Positions 49,237 through 57,951 of a stretch of DNA of 64,000 nt are shown here, one piece after another. Location of the stretch: positions 2,996,501 through 3,060,500 of the forward strand of contig NZ_AP024086.1 of the NCBI RefSeq assembly GCF_019703855.1. Reading direction: 5' to 3'. How positions within the stretch are numbered: the first letter of the stretch is position 1; every line of letters begins with the position of its first letter. The notes under the pieces are model-generated. The model did no database searches. It saw only the letters and a list, made by a program, of their open reading frames with translations, and was not told the DNA's origin. The DNA is from Desulfomarina profundi. Its GTDB lineage: Bacteria; Desulfobacterota; Desulfobulbia; Desulfobulbales; Desulfocapsaceae. The position numbers and the translations under genes were made by a program.

Positions 49237-51072
49237 TTATCCCGAATTCTTCAACGCCTCCAACTCGTCCCAGCGATTATACAGTTTTTCCACCTCATCC
49301 CTGGTCGTCTCCAGTTCCTGCCAGCACTCTGCAAGCTGCACGGCATCGGAAACGATGTCGGGCAGGGTCATTTTCTGCTCCAGCACCTCCACCCGTTCTT
49401 CAAGTTTTGTTATTCTGTCCTCCATCTGGTCATATTCTCTTTCATGGAGATACGAAAGACGTCCCTTTTTTCGACCAGTACTCTGCCCTCTACCTGTTCC
49501 GCTCCCCTGTTTCTTTTCAGGTGTTTTTTTACAGGACGACATCTCCGCCAGCCACTGACTGTAATCCGCGTACCAGGCCACCCTGCCGTTCCCGGTAAAC
49601 CCGAGAATGCTGTCACAGACCCTGTCCAGCAGAAAACGGTCATGGGTTACCAGGACCAGGGCACCTGGGAAATCAAGCAGACTGCTTTCCAGTACGTCCA
49701 GGGAGGCTATATCCAGATCATTGGTCGGCTCATCCAGCAGCAGAATATCCGCAGGCCGCCTCATGATATCGGCAATGAGGATACGCGCCTGTTCGCCGCC
49801 CGAGAGCTGACCGACCGGAGTTTCAAGCTGATCCGTACGAAAGAGGAATTTGCCGGCCCATGACACCACATGCAGCGACCTGCCACGATAGACAATGGAA
49901 TCTCCGTCCGGTGCAAGGGCACGACGCAGACTGATTCCCGGATCTATTCCCCTCCTGTCCTGTTCAAAACTGACAAGCTGAACATTATCAGCAACCTTTA
50001 TCTCACCCGAGTCGACAGCTGCTTGTCCCCGTCCTGCCGCCCCGGCAAGAATCTGCATCAGAGTCGATTTGCCGCACCCGTTCCTGCCCAGCAGACCGAT
50101 CCGTGTTCCGGGAGAGAGGGTAATATCGACACCCGAGAATAATTTTTTTTCAGGAAAACTTTTGCAAATAGCGGTGGCAACCAGCAGTTTTCTGGTTTTT
50201 CGTCCAGTAGTTTCAAACTGTATCTGAACCTGCGATGACGCTCGGTTACGGGAACGAACATCTGCCAGCTTCTCCTGCAATCTGCCGGCTTCATCAATAC
50301 GGTATCTTGCCTTTGTTGCTCTGGCCTTGGGGCCGCGGCGGAGCCATTCCGTCTCGCGTCGCATCCGGTTCGACAGGCGCTCCTCCTCCCTGAGTTGTCC
50401 CGCAAGAAAATGATCTCTTTCCTGAAGGAAACGGGAGTAATTGCCTTTTACCTGAAACAATCCTTCCGGGTAAACACTCGACAGCTCCACCACCCTGTTC
50501 GTGCAGTTTTCCAGAAAATGCCGGTCGTGACTGACAAGCAGAAACGTTTCCAGTCCACCACTTCTCCCCGACAGCATTTTTTCAAGCCAGAGAATACCTT
50601 CAATATCAAGATGGTTGGTCGGCTCATCCATGACAAGAACATCAGGGGCAACAAGAAGAGCCCGACAGATGGCAAGTCGCTTTCGCCAGCCTCCGGAAAG
50701 ACGTCCAACCGGAGTTTCAGGATCTTCAAACTCCGCCCGTGAAAGTATCGTAAGAACCAGGTTGAATTTCTCACTCTCTTCCAGTTCTTCAGCATGTAGA
50801 GATGCAAGCAGATTTTCACTGATACTCCTGCTGTCATCAAACAGATCCGCCTGGGCAAGGTAACTCAAACGTGCGTGTTTTTTCAGCAGCACTTCCCCGC
50901 TGTCCTGCTCTTCAAGTCCGCAGATAATTTTCAGAAGGGTCGACTTACCGGACCCGTTTGGTCCGACAATACCTATTCTATCCCCCTCTGAAACAACCAG
51001 ATTGATATCATTGAAAAGAACCTGAGCCCCGAAGGATTTGGAAAGGGATTGGCAATTTACTAGATTTGACAT
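49237..51072 (-). CDS. ABC-F family ATPase (Uup-like)
   Basis: 611 residues with two ABC domains and no membrane segment. Domain 1: GPNGSGKSTLLKI, LSGGWRKRLAICRAL, LVMDEPTNHLDI. Domain 2: GRNGCGKSTLMQI, LSGGEQARILIADIM, LLLDEPTNDLDI. The linker between them has the charged GPKARATKARYRI stretch. A C-terminal coiled coil (about 540-608) is like that of Uup. ABC-F proteins act on ribosomes or, for Uup, on branched DNA. It is monocistronic. Confidence 0.92.
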   Translation of the reverse strand: MSNLVNCQSLSKSFGAQVLFNDINLVVSEGDRIGIVGPNGSGKSTLLKIICGLEEQDSGEVLLKKHARLSYLAQADLFDDSRSISENLLASLHAEELEESEKFNLVLTILSRAEFEDPETPVGRLSGGWRKRLAICRALLVAPDVLVMDEPTNHLDIEGILWLEKMLSGRSGGLETFLLVSHDRHFLENCTNRVVELSSVYPEGLFQVKGNYSRFLQERDHFLAGQLREEERLSNRMRRETEWLRRGPKARATKARYRIDEAGRLQEKLADVRSRNRASSQVQIQFETTGRKTRKLLVATAICKSFPEKKLFSGVDITLSPGTRIGLLGRNGCGKSTLMQILAGAAGRGQAAVDSGEIKVADNVQLVSFEQDRRGIDPGISLRRALAPDGDSIVYRGRSLHVVSWAGKFLFRTDQLETPVGQLSGGEQARILIADIMRRPADILLLDEPTNDLDIASLDVLESSLLDFPGALVLVTHDRFLLDRVCDSILGFTGNGRVAWYADYSQWLAEMSSCKKTPEKKQGSGTGRGQSTGRKKGRLSYLHEREYDQMEDRITKLEERVEVLEQKMTLPDIVSDAVQLAECWQELETTRDEVEKLYNRWDELEALKNSG

Positions 51073-51297
51073 GGTTTAGTGCCTTACTCCTGAGTTTCTG
51101 TCATAAAAAACACAACAGATACAAGTCGTTCAGCAAAAAAAGAGCAACAAATCGGACGACTTTTATTGTTGATTATTTTCCCCTGCAATAGTATAAGCTA
51201 TATAAATTTTGCTCCAGCTCTTCGTGTTTTTCAGCCGCCCTGCCATTCTGCGGGCATAATACTTTCTGTTTATGGTATTCACAACTATTTTGAACCA

Positions 51298-52269
51298 ATG
51301 ATGAATGAGCAGCTGCATATTATCATCACCGGAGACAGGGGAAAAATCTTTCGCATTCCCTGTTCCCGAAAGAAGCTCCGACTGCTTCTTTCCGCTTCAA
51401 TTCTTTTCTTACTTTTTCTCATTATTACCAGCATTTTTTCAATTTCACTTTTTACAAAAAACAGGGACTACAGTTCCCGGATTTCCGAATTGAAACACCA
51501 GCTCAAACTCAGTGAAGAAACCATAGCGAAGCATGAGAAAATAAATGAAACACAACGGTTAAAGCTCAATCTTCAAGTTGCCAACCTGGAGCTGAACAAT
51601 GTAAAACAGGCAATGGCATTCAAGGAAGAGAAGGAAATGCTGATGTCCACCGCGGTCAGTGAACTCAATGAGCGCAGTGAACTGATCGAAAAAATCATGG
51701 GCACAATTGGAATCCACCTTGAGAAAAAAAAGGATTCTGAAACGGGAAACAGTGGTGGTCCGTTCATAGCCAGTCAGGATGAAGCCAGAGACGACCTCCT
51801 TTTCAGGGCTGACAAATATCTGAAAACAATTCGCGCCATCCCTTTGGGTAAACCGATACAGGGAACTATTACCTCACTTTTCGGAAAACGAAAAGACCCG
51901 GTTAATCATAAAAAAGCCTTTCATACCGGGATCGACTTTCGGGGGCGACGGGGAGACAAGGTATATGCGACGGCAGACGGTATTGTCAAAAAAGCTTTTA
52001 AAAATGGAGGGTATGGCAGATATATCCTCATTGACCATGGTAATGGATACACAACCGCCTTTGCCCACCTCCAGACGATACTGGTAAAAAGAGGCGAACG
52101 GGTGACGAGAGGACAGCTCATCGGTCTTGTCGGCAATACAGGAAGGTCAACCGGACCTCACCTTCACTATGAAGTCTGCCTTAACAAAAAGCCGATCAAT
52201 CCTTATAAGTTTATGAAAATTGCCAGTCTATTAAAAAAATCCAGTTCTGCACCATCGGAGAAAAAATAA
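51298..52269 (+). CDS. Membrane-anchored M23 peptidase (LytM-type)
   Basis: 323 residues. ATG 51298 (or 51301) was chosen over upstream starts because it gives a short cytoplasmic tail, one TM segment (about 27-52) and then a coiled coil (about 60-130). The C-terminal M23 domain has zinc ligands in HTGIDFRG and HLHYE, the Gly-rich NGGYGRYILIDHGNGY, and a further His in AFAHLQ. It probably cuts peptidoglycan cross-links in the periplasm. It is followed after 1 nt by a bactofilin gene. Confidence 0.92.
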   Translation: MMNEQLHIIITGDRGKIFRIPCSRKKLRLLLSASILFLLFLIITSIFSISLFTKNRDYSSRISELKHQLKLSEETIAKHEKINETQRLKLNLQVANLELNNVKQAMAFKEEKEMLMSTAVSELNERSELIEKIMGTIGIHLEKKKDSETGNSGGPFIASQDEARDDLLFRADKYLKTIRAIPLGKPIQGTITSLFGKRKDPVNHKKAFHTGIDFRGRRGDKVYATADGIVKKAFKNGGYGRYILIDHGNGYTTAFAHLQTILVKRGERVTRGQLIGLVGNTGRSTGPHLHYEVCLNKKPINPYKFMKIASLLKKSSSAPSEKK

Positions 52270-52270
52270 C

Positions 52271-52705
52271 ATGGGTATGTTTGGAAAATCGGACAACGTT
52301 GAGCAGGAGATGCAAAAGGTGGAAAATGAAGCTATTTCGTCAATTATCGACAAAAGCATGAGCGTCACCGGAGAGATTTCATTCAAAGGCAAGGCCAGAA
52401 TCGACGGCGAAATCAATGGCAATATTGAAGGTGAGCATCTCGTTCTCAGTGAAACAGGCAAGGTCAATGGTGACATCACTGTTTCCTCATTCAACTGCTA
52501 CGGAAAACTGGAGGGCAACGTTACGGCGAAGATCCTCACTGCCAGGAAGAACTGTTCGATCATAGGCAAGTTGACGGCGGGAAGCCTGACAGTTGAACCT
52601 GGGGCGACAATTGATGGAGAAATAAAAGCCGCAACTGCTGACGCAAAAGGTTCACCGGTGCAAAATACCAAACCGGCCCCGTCAACACCTGACAAAAAAA
52701 CCTGA
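52271..52705 (+). CDS. Bactofilin
   Basis: 144 residues. The central beta-helix domain (about 28-125) has repeated hydrophobic-Gly strands (GEISFKGKARIDGEINGNIEG; KLEGNVTAKIL). Flexible N- and C-terminal tails flank it; the C-terminal tail is Pro/Lys-rich. Bactofilins polymerise without nucleotide and act as scaffolds that position cell-wall enzymes. The M23 gene directly upstream is a usual partner, suggesting local control of cell shape. Confidence 0.93.
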   Translation: MGMFGKSDNVEQEMQKVENEAISSIIDKSMSVTGEISFKGKARIDGEINGNIEGEHLVLSETGKVNGDITVSSFNCYGKLEGNVTAKILTARKNCSIIGKLTAGSLTVEPGATIDGEIKAATADAKGSPVQNTKPAPSTPDKKT

Positions 52706-52882
52706 TTGTCGACATACCGGGCATGGCTGGATCAAACGGCTTGTCCCTCTAAAAACTGATGATAATCCAACAGCGGCACAACCATCCGTGGTGATATTTC
52801 AAACAAAACAGCCCAGTTTCAATCAGTTTGGGCGAAAGACCATTCCCGGACAGTCTCCTGGATGGATGGTGGGGAGAAAACC

Positions 52883-53125
52883 ATGTCATACCCAGAACCC
52901 AACGTAGCCAATCTGCTCAAATGCCCATACTGTGGAAATGACAGTGAATTCTTTGAAATCACAGATGATGTCATCACCACCACCCACTATATTCAGAATC
53001 GGGACGGAAGTTTTACCATCTCGGAAAAGAGTTCCCAGGCCCTGGGCGATGTCAAACTGTTCTGCGCCAGCTGCGAAGAAGACCTGTCAACGCTGCATCA
53101 ACGTTTTTCGGAGATGATTTTTTGA
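52883..53125 (+). CDS. Zinc-ribbon small protein next to an ATP-grasp gene
   Basis: 80 residues from ATG 52883 with GGGGAG upstream. Two Cys pairs (LKCPYCGN and FCASCEED), about 50 residues apart, could bind one zinc. I do not recognise a function. The TGA stop overlaps the TTG start of the following gene (TTGA), so the pair is translationally coupled. Confidence 0.72.
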   Translation: MSYPEPNVANLLKCPYCGNDSEFFEITDDVITTTHYIQNRDGSFTISEKSSQALGDVKLFCASCEEDLSTLHQRFSEMIF

Positions 53126-53895
53126 AGGAGTCCCCACATATCATACGGGACAGTGACACTTTTTACCATCAATATCAAAACCTTACGAGCCGCAGCATTG
53201 TCTGCACCCGCATCCGGATGAAGCCGGGAGAAGAACAGCTGCTGACTGATCTGGCGGAACGAAGAATTACACTCATCCCTTCGGCCACTTCCCAGCTGGC
53301 AAGCCGGTCCAAAGTGTTTCAGACAAGGATTTTCAAAGAGTATCTCCTCCCTTTCACCAGGGCCATATACGACAACCACTCACTCCTGCACTGCATTTCC
53401 TTATACCGGAAACAGAACATCAGCAAGGTCGTTCTCAAACGCGAACGAAAGAATGGCGGTCTGGGAATCCACCTCTTTTCAAATGTTGAAGACATCTTCA
53501 ACATGACGGCGGGTGGAGGATTTCACTATCCTTTTGTCATTCAGCCATTCCAACCCAACAGCAGAGACGTGCGGGTCATTATGCTTGACGATTATCACGA
53601 GGCTTATGAACGAAAAAACAGCTATAATTTTCGTAATAATCTTCACTGCGGTGGGAAATCCACACCATTCCCCCTCAGTAACAGACAGCTTTCTTTCTGC
53701 AAACGTGTAATGAAAAGAGGGAAGTTTCCCTATGGCCATATAGACCTTCTCCTTTCGGAAAACAATACCTGTCGGCTCAGCGAAATAAACCTTCGTGGAG
53801 GATTAAGAGGGGCAGAAATAACACTGGAAGACTACAGAGAAAAAATCCAGGAAATCCATGAGAGACTGCTCAGGGAAGCAGTCGAAAAAATATAA
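53122..53895 (+). CDS. ATP-grasp domain protein, RimK-like
   Basis: 257 residues from a TTG at 53122 that overlaps the previous stop. ATP-grasp features: KVVLKRERKNGGLGIHL (phosphate loop and Lys), PFVIQPFQPNSRDVRVIML, and the metal-binding Glu/Asn end CRLSEINLRGGLRGAE. The N-terminal preATP-grasp domain seems short. Such enzymes join amino acids to carboxylates, for example on glutathione-like or protein substrates. Coupled with a zinc-ribbon protein it could modify a peptide or protein, but no substrate gene is seen. Confidence 0.72.
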   Translation: MKESPHIIRDSDTFYHQYQNLTSRSIVCTRIRMKPGEEQLLTDLAERRITLIPSATSQLASRSKVFQTRIFKEYLLPFTRAIYDNHSLLHCISLYRKQNISKVVLKRERKNGGLGIHLFSNVEDIFNMTAGGGFHYPFVIQPFQPNSRDVRVIMLDDYHEAYERKNSYNFRNNLHCGGKSTPFPLSNRQLSFCKRVMKRGKFPYGHIDLLLSENNTCRLSEINLRGGLRGAEITLEDYREKIQEIHERLLREAVEKI

Positions 53896-53941
53896 CCAGG
53901 ATTTACGACGACTCAGCAAATAAAATTCGACTCAAAATAAA

Positions 53942-53981
53942 AAAAGGGAAGAGATGCCGTCGCAGGCATCTCTTCCCTTTT
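53942..53981. terminator. Bidirectional terminator between the ATP-grasp gene and dsrC
   Basis: A 17-bp perfect stem, AAAAGGGAAGAGATGCC with its complement 53965-53981, has a 6-nt loop. T-runs lie on both strands, and convergent genes are on either side. Confidence 0.88.
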
Positions 53982-54003
53982 GCGCTTCTAATCAGATTGT
54001 ACG

Positions 54004-54321
54004 TTATACACAACCTGTGGGCTTGGGAAGACCAGCCATTTTACAGGCTCCCTTGCCAGGTCCTGAAGGGAAGAGCTCATAGATTCTCTTCAGTGGAAAA
54101 CCGGTAGTTTTAGAAAGAATACGTACCATGGGAGCAATACCGTTCTTCTTGTAGTATTCCTGCAGAGCGTCGATAACTTTCTGATGCTCATCGGTCATTT
54201 CACTGATTCCTTCAACACCTTTTACATAATCTACCCAATCCGCGTTAAAGTCATCACCATTGAGCAGAAAACCGTCCTCATCAACCTCAAAACTTGATCC
54301 GTTGTGTTCGATTGTTGGCAT
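54004..54321 (-). CDS. dsrC: DsrC, dissimilatory sulfite reductase trisulfide carrier
   Basis: 105 residues from ATG 54321 with GGAGG upstream. DsrC takes sulfur from DsrAB as a trisulfide and delivers it to the membrane DsrMKJOP complex. Both C-terminal cysteines are present: CysB in GKGACKMAG and CysA as the next-to-last residue in PTGCV, so it is a true DsrC and not just TusE. The body has the family core (DADWV-like NADWVDYV, FPLKRIYELFP). It is not next to dsrAB. It has its own consensus promoter and terminator. Confidence 0.96.
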   Translation of the reverse strand: MPTIEHNGSSFEVDEDGFLLNGDDFNADWVDYVKGVEGISEMTDEHQKVIDALQEYYKKNGIAPMVRILSKTTGFPLKRIYELFPSGPGKGACKMAGLPKPTGCV

Positions 54322-54391
54322 TGCAACCTCCTCCGAAATTTTATTTGATAGCTTGCGCCGTTTTATGATCACACTAAAAACTAACTAGAGC

Positions 54392-54420
54392 TTATTACTA
54401 TAGGCAAATCATTTTGTCAA
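54392..54420 (-). promoter_or_regulatory. Sigma-70 promoter of dsrC
   Basis: The minus strand reads TTGACA, 17 nt, TAATAA, about 70 nt upstream of the dsrC ATG. The -35 is perfect and the spacing ideal, in keeping with strong expression. Confidence 0.7.
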
Positions 54421-54607
54421 GTGAATGACTAATCATTTTTTCCCATGAAACAAAACAGCCACGAAACACTTTTAATCATTCATTTCAAGAAGATAAAAGA
54501 CAATTGAAAAAGAATTGAATGGATGAAAATGAATAGAAAGACAGACAAAATTCATTTCCTGCTCTCTCTTTTTCAAGGTAAAAATAATTCCGCATACCTG
54601 AATGTAT

Positions 54608-54671
54608 GTAACTGGTCACAGAATTTGTAACTCTCTGTTTTCATCCACATTAAACCTGTAAGTGATCAGGG
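54608..54671. repeat. Repeat family A, truncated copy 3
   Basis: Begins GTAACTGGTCACAGAATTTG and ends GTAAGTGATCAGGG: both ends of family A but without the hairpin core, in reverse orientation to copy 1. Confidence 0.65.
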
Positions 54672-54690
54672 AAAAGGAAAATTTAAAAAC

Positions 54691-54775
54691 GCAACATATT
54701 AATCATATGTGAGCATTTTTGATTTTCCTGTGACGCAGAGATCGGACGAAAAGGCAAATTTTCAAGATAGCCTGA
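54691..54775. repeat. Repeat family C, 3' fragment
   Basis: Resembles 1905-1990, with shared words CATATGTGAGCA/TATTTTT, GACGCAGA and GATCGG. The rest of the 54422-54910 stretch holds this and repeat A3, and no credible gene. Confidence 0.5.
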
Positions 54776-54910
54776 AACCGGTATTACAGGAAATTACTTG
54801 CACAGGATACCAAGAAAGAGTAAATCGAACAAGTATTGATCACCGTAAAGGAAGATTCCATCTGTCAACAGAAACACCATACTAATATTATAAATTAACA
54901 GAGTCTATTT

Positions 54911-56806
54911 ATGCTGCAATTACTTCGAGATAAAGCACAATCCACATTTATTCAGATTATCGTTGTCATTATTGCTTTGGTTTTTATCTTCTGGGGAGTG
55001 GGAACGAATATGATGGGAAGCCGGCAGGCCGCCCTTGTAGTTAATGGAGAGGAAATTTCCTTCGAACAGTTTCAACAGACCTACGACCGTGTCTACCAGA
55101 GATTAAGCGACCAGTTTGGAGGCAATGTTCCAAAAGGACTGGTGGAAACCCTTGGCATAAAACAACAGGCGATAAATCAACTGGTTCAGGCTACTCTCCT
55201 CAGGCAGGGCGCAGAGAAAATGGGAATAGTTGTCAGCAGAGAGGAGATCCGGAAAGTAATCCAGAACATGGTTCAGTTTCAGGAAAATGGAGTTTTCAGC
55301 CTTGAACGCTATAAGGCAATCCTGGCGCAGAATAGACTGAATCCCACCAAATTTGAAGCTTCCATGCAGCATGACCGGCTGGCGGAGACTGCCAGCCGAA
55401 AAATCAGCAATTTTGCAACTGTGGCTACAGATTACGAAATCAGAGACCTTTTCAACCAGATCAATGAAAAAATCGCCCTTGATTACGTAAAAATTTCACC
55501 GTCACGGTTTTCAGATAAGGTCGAAATCAATGATTCAATTCTGGCCGACTGGTTTCAGAAGGTAAAGGATAATTATAAGACAGAACCACAACTCAAACTC
55601 AAATACCTTGCATTTACTTATGATGCTGTCGGGAAAAAGATTGAAATTGATCCCGCGGAAATTGAATCATACTATAACAGCAACAAAAAACTGTTTACTG
55701 TAAAAGAGCAACGCCACGCCAGACATATTCTTTTCAAAGCCGAAAAAGATGCTCCGGAAGCGATCCGGAAAGAAAAGGAAACAACGGCCGCCGAGGTTCT
55801 GAAACTGGCCAGGGGCGGTAGAGATTTTGTCGAGCTGGCAAAGGAGTATTCCGAAGGACCGAGCAGAGAAAGTGGCGGAGACCTCGGATTCTTTGAAAAG
55901 GGCAGCATGGTTATTCCTTTTGATACTGCGGTATTTGCCATGCAGCCCGGAGACATCAGTGATGTTATAAAAACCCGATACGGGTATCATATTATCAAGC
56001 TTGAAGAAGTCAAACCGGCAAGTGTCAAACCGCTTACAGAGGTAAAAGAAAAAATAGTTCAAATCCTGCAGCGGAAAAAAGCGGAAGAAATCGCGTTTCA
56101 GGTTGCCAACACCGCCTATGAAGGAATAATCAGTGCCGGCAGTCTGAAGAAATACACAGAAAAATATCCCGACACGAAAGTCATTGAAACGGATTTTTTC
56201 ACCCGGTCAGATCCGCCTCAGATTCTTGCCGATGACCCTCAATTCCTCTCCAAGTGCTTTGAATTGAACAGGGGGGAACTGAGTTCTCTCATCAAGGGAC
56301 AGTCCGGTTATGGAATCTTTTTCGCGGAAGATTTGAAAAATCCGGAAATTCCATCTCTTGAGAAAGTCAGGGAACGCGTGCTTGCGGACTATAAAAAGGA
56401 AAAAAGCATGGAACTGGCCGAAAAAAGCGCCGCAGAAATCCTGGCTCAGCTCCGTGCAGGAAAAGATTTCGCAGTTGTTGCCCCAGAACACGGGTTTGAA
56501 CTTCTACAAACAGGATTTCTCAGCAAAAGGGAAAAAAATGGAAAAAGTGATTTTCCCGGAGAGCTTCTTGCCAAGGTATTTCTGCTGTCCCCGTCTTCAC
56601 CACTGCCTGAAAAACCGGAAAAGGTGAACAATGAGTTGTACGTCTTCCGCTATCTTGACAGCAAAGTCCCGGAAATGACGGAAGCATCAGAGGAAGTAGC
56701 GAAACTGAAAAATGATCTTCTTCGTTTCAAGCAGCAACAACTCCTGTCTGCCTGGCTCATGCATCAGGAGAAAACAGCCAAAATCACCAAACATAAAAGT
56801 TTGTAA
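54911..56806 (+). CDS. ppiD: Peptidyl-prolyl isomerase PpiD (SurA_N/parvulin type)
   Basis: 631 residues. The N-terminal TM anchor is at about 12-34 (FIQIIVVIIALVFIFWGVG). A SurA_N-like chaperone region is at about 40-190, and the parvulin domain is at about 260-375 (RHARHILFKAEKDAPE; GGDLGFFEKGSMVIPFD; YGYHIIKLEE). A second diverged parvulin-like region lies at about 380-600. It folds outer-membrane and periplasmic proteins at the inner membrane. It is monocistronic, with a strong terminator about 105 bp downstream. Confidence 0.92.
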   Translation: MLQLLRDKAQSTFIQIIVVIIALVFIFWGVGTNMMGSRQAALVVNGEEISFEQFQQTYDRVYQRLSDQFGGNVPKGLVETLGIKQQAINQLVQATLLRQGAEKMGIVVSREEIRKVIQNMVQFQENGVFSLERYKAILAQNRLNPTKFEASMQHDRLAETASRKISNFATVATDYEIRDLFNQINEKIALDYVKISPSRFSDKVEINDSILADWFQKVKDNYKTEPQLKLKYLAFTYDAVGKKIEIDPAEIESYYNSNKKLFTVKEQRHARHILFKAEKDAPEAIRKEKETTAAEVLKLARGGRDFVELAKEYSEGPSRESGGDLGFFEKGSMVIPFDTAVFAMQPGDISDVIKTRYGYHIIKLEEVKPASVKPLTEVKEKIVQILQRKKAEEIAFQVANTAYEGIISAGSLKKYTEKYPDTKVIETDFFTRSDPPQILADDPQFLSKCFELNRGELSSLIKGQSGYGIFFAEDLKNPEIPSLEKVRERVLADYKKEKSMELAEKSAAEILAQLRAGKDFAVVAPEHGFELLQTGFLSKREKNGKSDFPGELLAKVFLLSPSSPLPEKPEKVNNELYVFRYLDSKVPEMTEASEEVAKLKNDLLRFKQQQLLSAWLMHQEKTAKITKHKSL

Positions 56807-56862
56807 CCAACAAAACTGCGGCGCAGGATTCAGGAGGCATCAAAGGCCCCTATGATCAGTTG

Positions 56863-56910
56863 GTGTCCTTGGAGAAATGAGTATTTTTGTTCGGGCCAGG
56901 GAGCATGAAA
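56863..56910. repeat. Repeat family C, 5' fragment
   Basis: Resembles 1841-1888: GTGTCC then GAGAAATGAG, TTTTTGTTCGGG and AGGGAGCATG. It lies between the ppiD stop and its terminator. Confidence 0.45.
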
Positions 56911-56912
56911 AG

Positions 56913-56955
56913 CTCAACGACCACCCATTTCAAGTGGGTGGTCGTTGAGTTTTTT
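56913..56955 (+). terminator. Strong rho-independent terminator of ppiD
   Basis: A perfect 15-bp stem, CTCAACGACCACCCA with 56935-56949, has a 7-nt loop and six T. The stop codon of the opposing recombinase-like gene lies in the loop. Confidence 0.9.
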
Positions 56956-57636
56956 CACTTGACTTCAGCACCCTGCGAACGCCCTCATGTGAAAGTTTGA
57001 CATCAAACTTTATTTTAAGTTCTTTTGAAATCTCCCTGTAGGACCACCGGTTTTTTCGCATGGTCTGAATAACTCGAATAATTTTCTGCTGTTCCGGGTT
57101 CTTGACCAAAAATCCCCTGCTGCTCACCTTCCAACCGAAGGGTACCGGCCCCCGAGATATTTCCCCTGCTCTTTTCTGAGTTGTTTCGTTGCCCGAATCG
57201 CTTTTCCATGCTCACTGGCCTCACAAGAAGCCATGGCCTGAATGATCTTCCCCAGCAATGCAGCCCCACCCTGGTAAACAGCCAGTCTGCGTTTTTCATC
57301 AAGGGTAATACTTGTTTCAAGATCGGCACAGTAAAGAGAGACACCTGCTTTTTTCAACATACGGACGAGTTTTGCCGCCTCTTTCGCACCTCCCCCAAGC
57401 ACCCATTGGCATTGCAGGACCAGAATAGTATCACCGGCCTGGACATGCTGAAAAAGCGCTTTACCCGCAACTCTTCCCTTGAACGGGGACTTTAAAGATG
57501 CACCTTCCTCAACATACAGGTCATCAAGTTCCACCCCCAGCCTTTCTCCGCACTTTTTCAGCTGCTTCCGCTGTTGCTCCAAAGACACCAGCTCCTGTCT
57601 GTCAGCAGCAAGGAACACATATCCGAAAACAGTCAT
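56930..57636 (-). CDS. Serine-recombinase-like protein without the catalytic residues (one frameshift)
   Basis: 235 residues when one G/C is added at 57149-57153, giving YLGGPVPFGWKV across the join. The N-terminal resolvase fold is clear (VFGYVFLAADRQELVSLEQQ; VEEGASLKS; AGDTILVLQCQWV), but the catalytic Ser of the VRVST motif is Ala (VFLAADRQ) and the RLDR arginines are absent. The recombinase C-terminal part follows (KNPEQQKIIRVIQTMRKNRWSYREISKEL), an HTH-like end. It may bind DNA without cutting it. It has no attachment sites or other phage genes nearby. Confidence 0.7.
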
Positions 57637-57951
57637 TATCCTCCTCCATGGAATTACCTGACGACTGATATCCAAAAACCTCAATAATGCCAGCAAAACT
57701 CTTTTTTGTTCAGGCTACCACGTTCAATTCAATTGTCAATTTTCCGAATCAACATTGATGTCGGTTTTTCCCAGTTTTTAGTTCTCTTACAGGCCGGAGA
57801 ATGATATAATGGCAGGTCGATATTTCGCCCTGCCAATTGTTCGGAATCCACTATGGATTCCGAACACCATGAAAGGCTGTCTTTCGTGGGTGGTCTGAAA
57901 CCCCAGGGATACGCACCATAGAATTTTTCTTCTGCAACTATTACAGCAACC
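57637..57951. promoter_or_regulatory. Helicase upstream region with a perfect palindrome
   Basis: GTTCGGAATCCA-CTA-TGGATTCCGAAC (57839-57865) is a perfect 12-bp inverted repeat, 86 bp upstream of the helicase start. It has no T-run, so an operator is more likely than a terminator. A TATAAT-like sequence lies near 57814. Nothing else is seen in these 315 bases. Confidence 0.4.
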
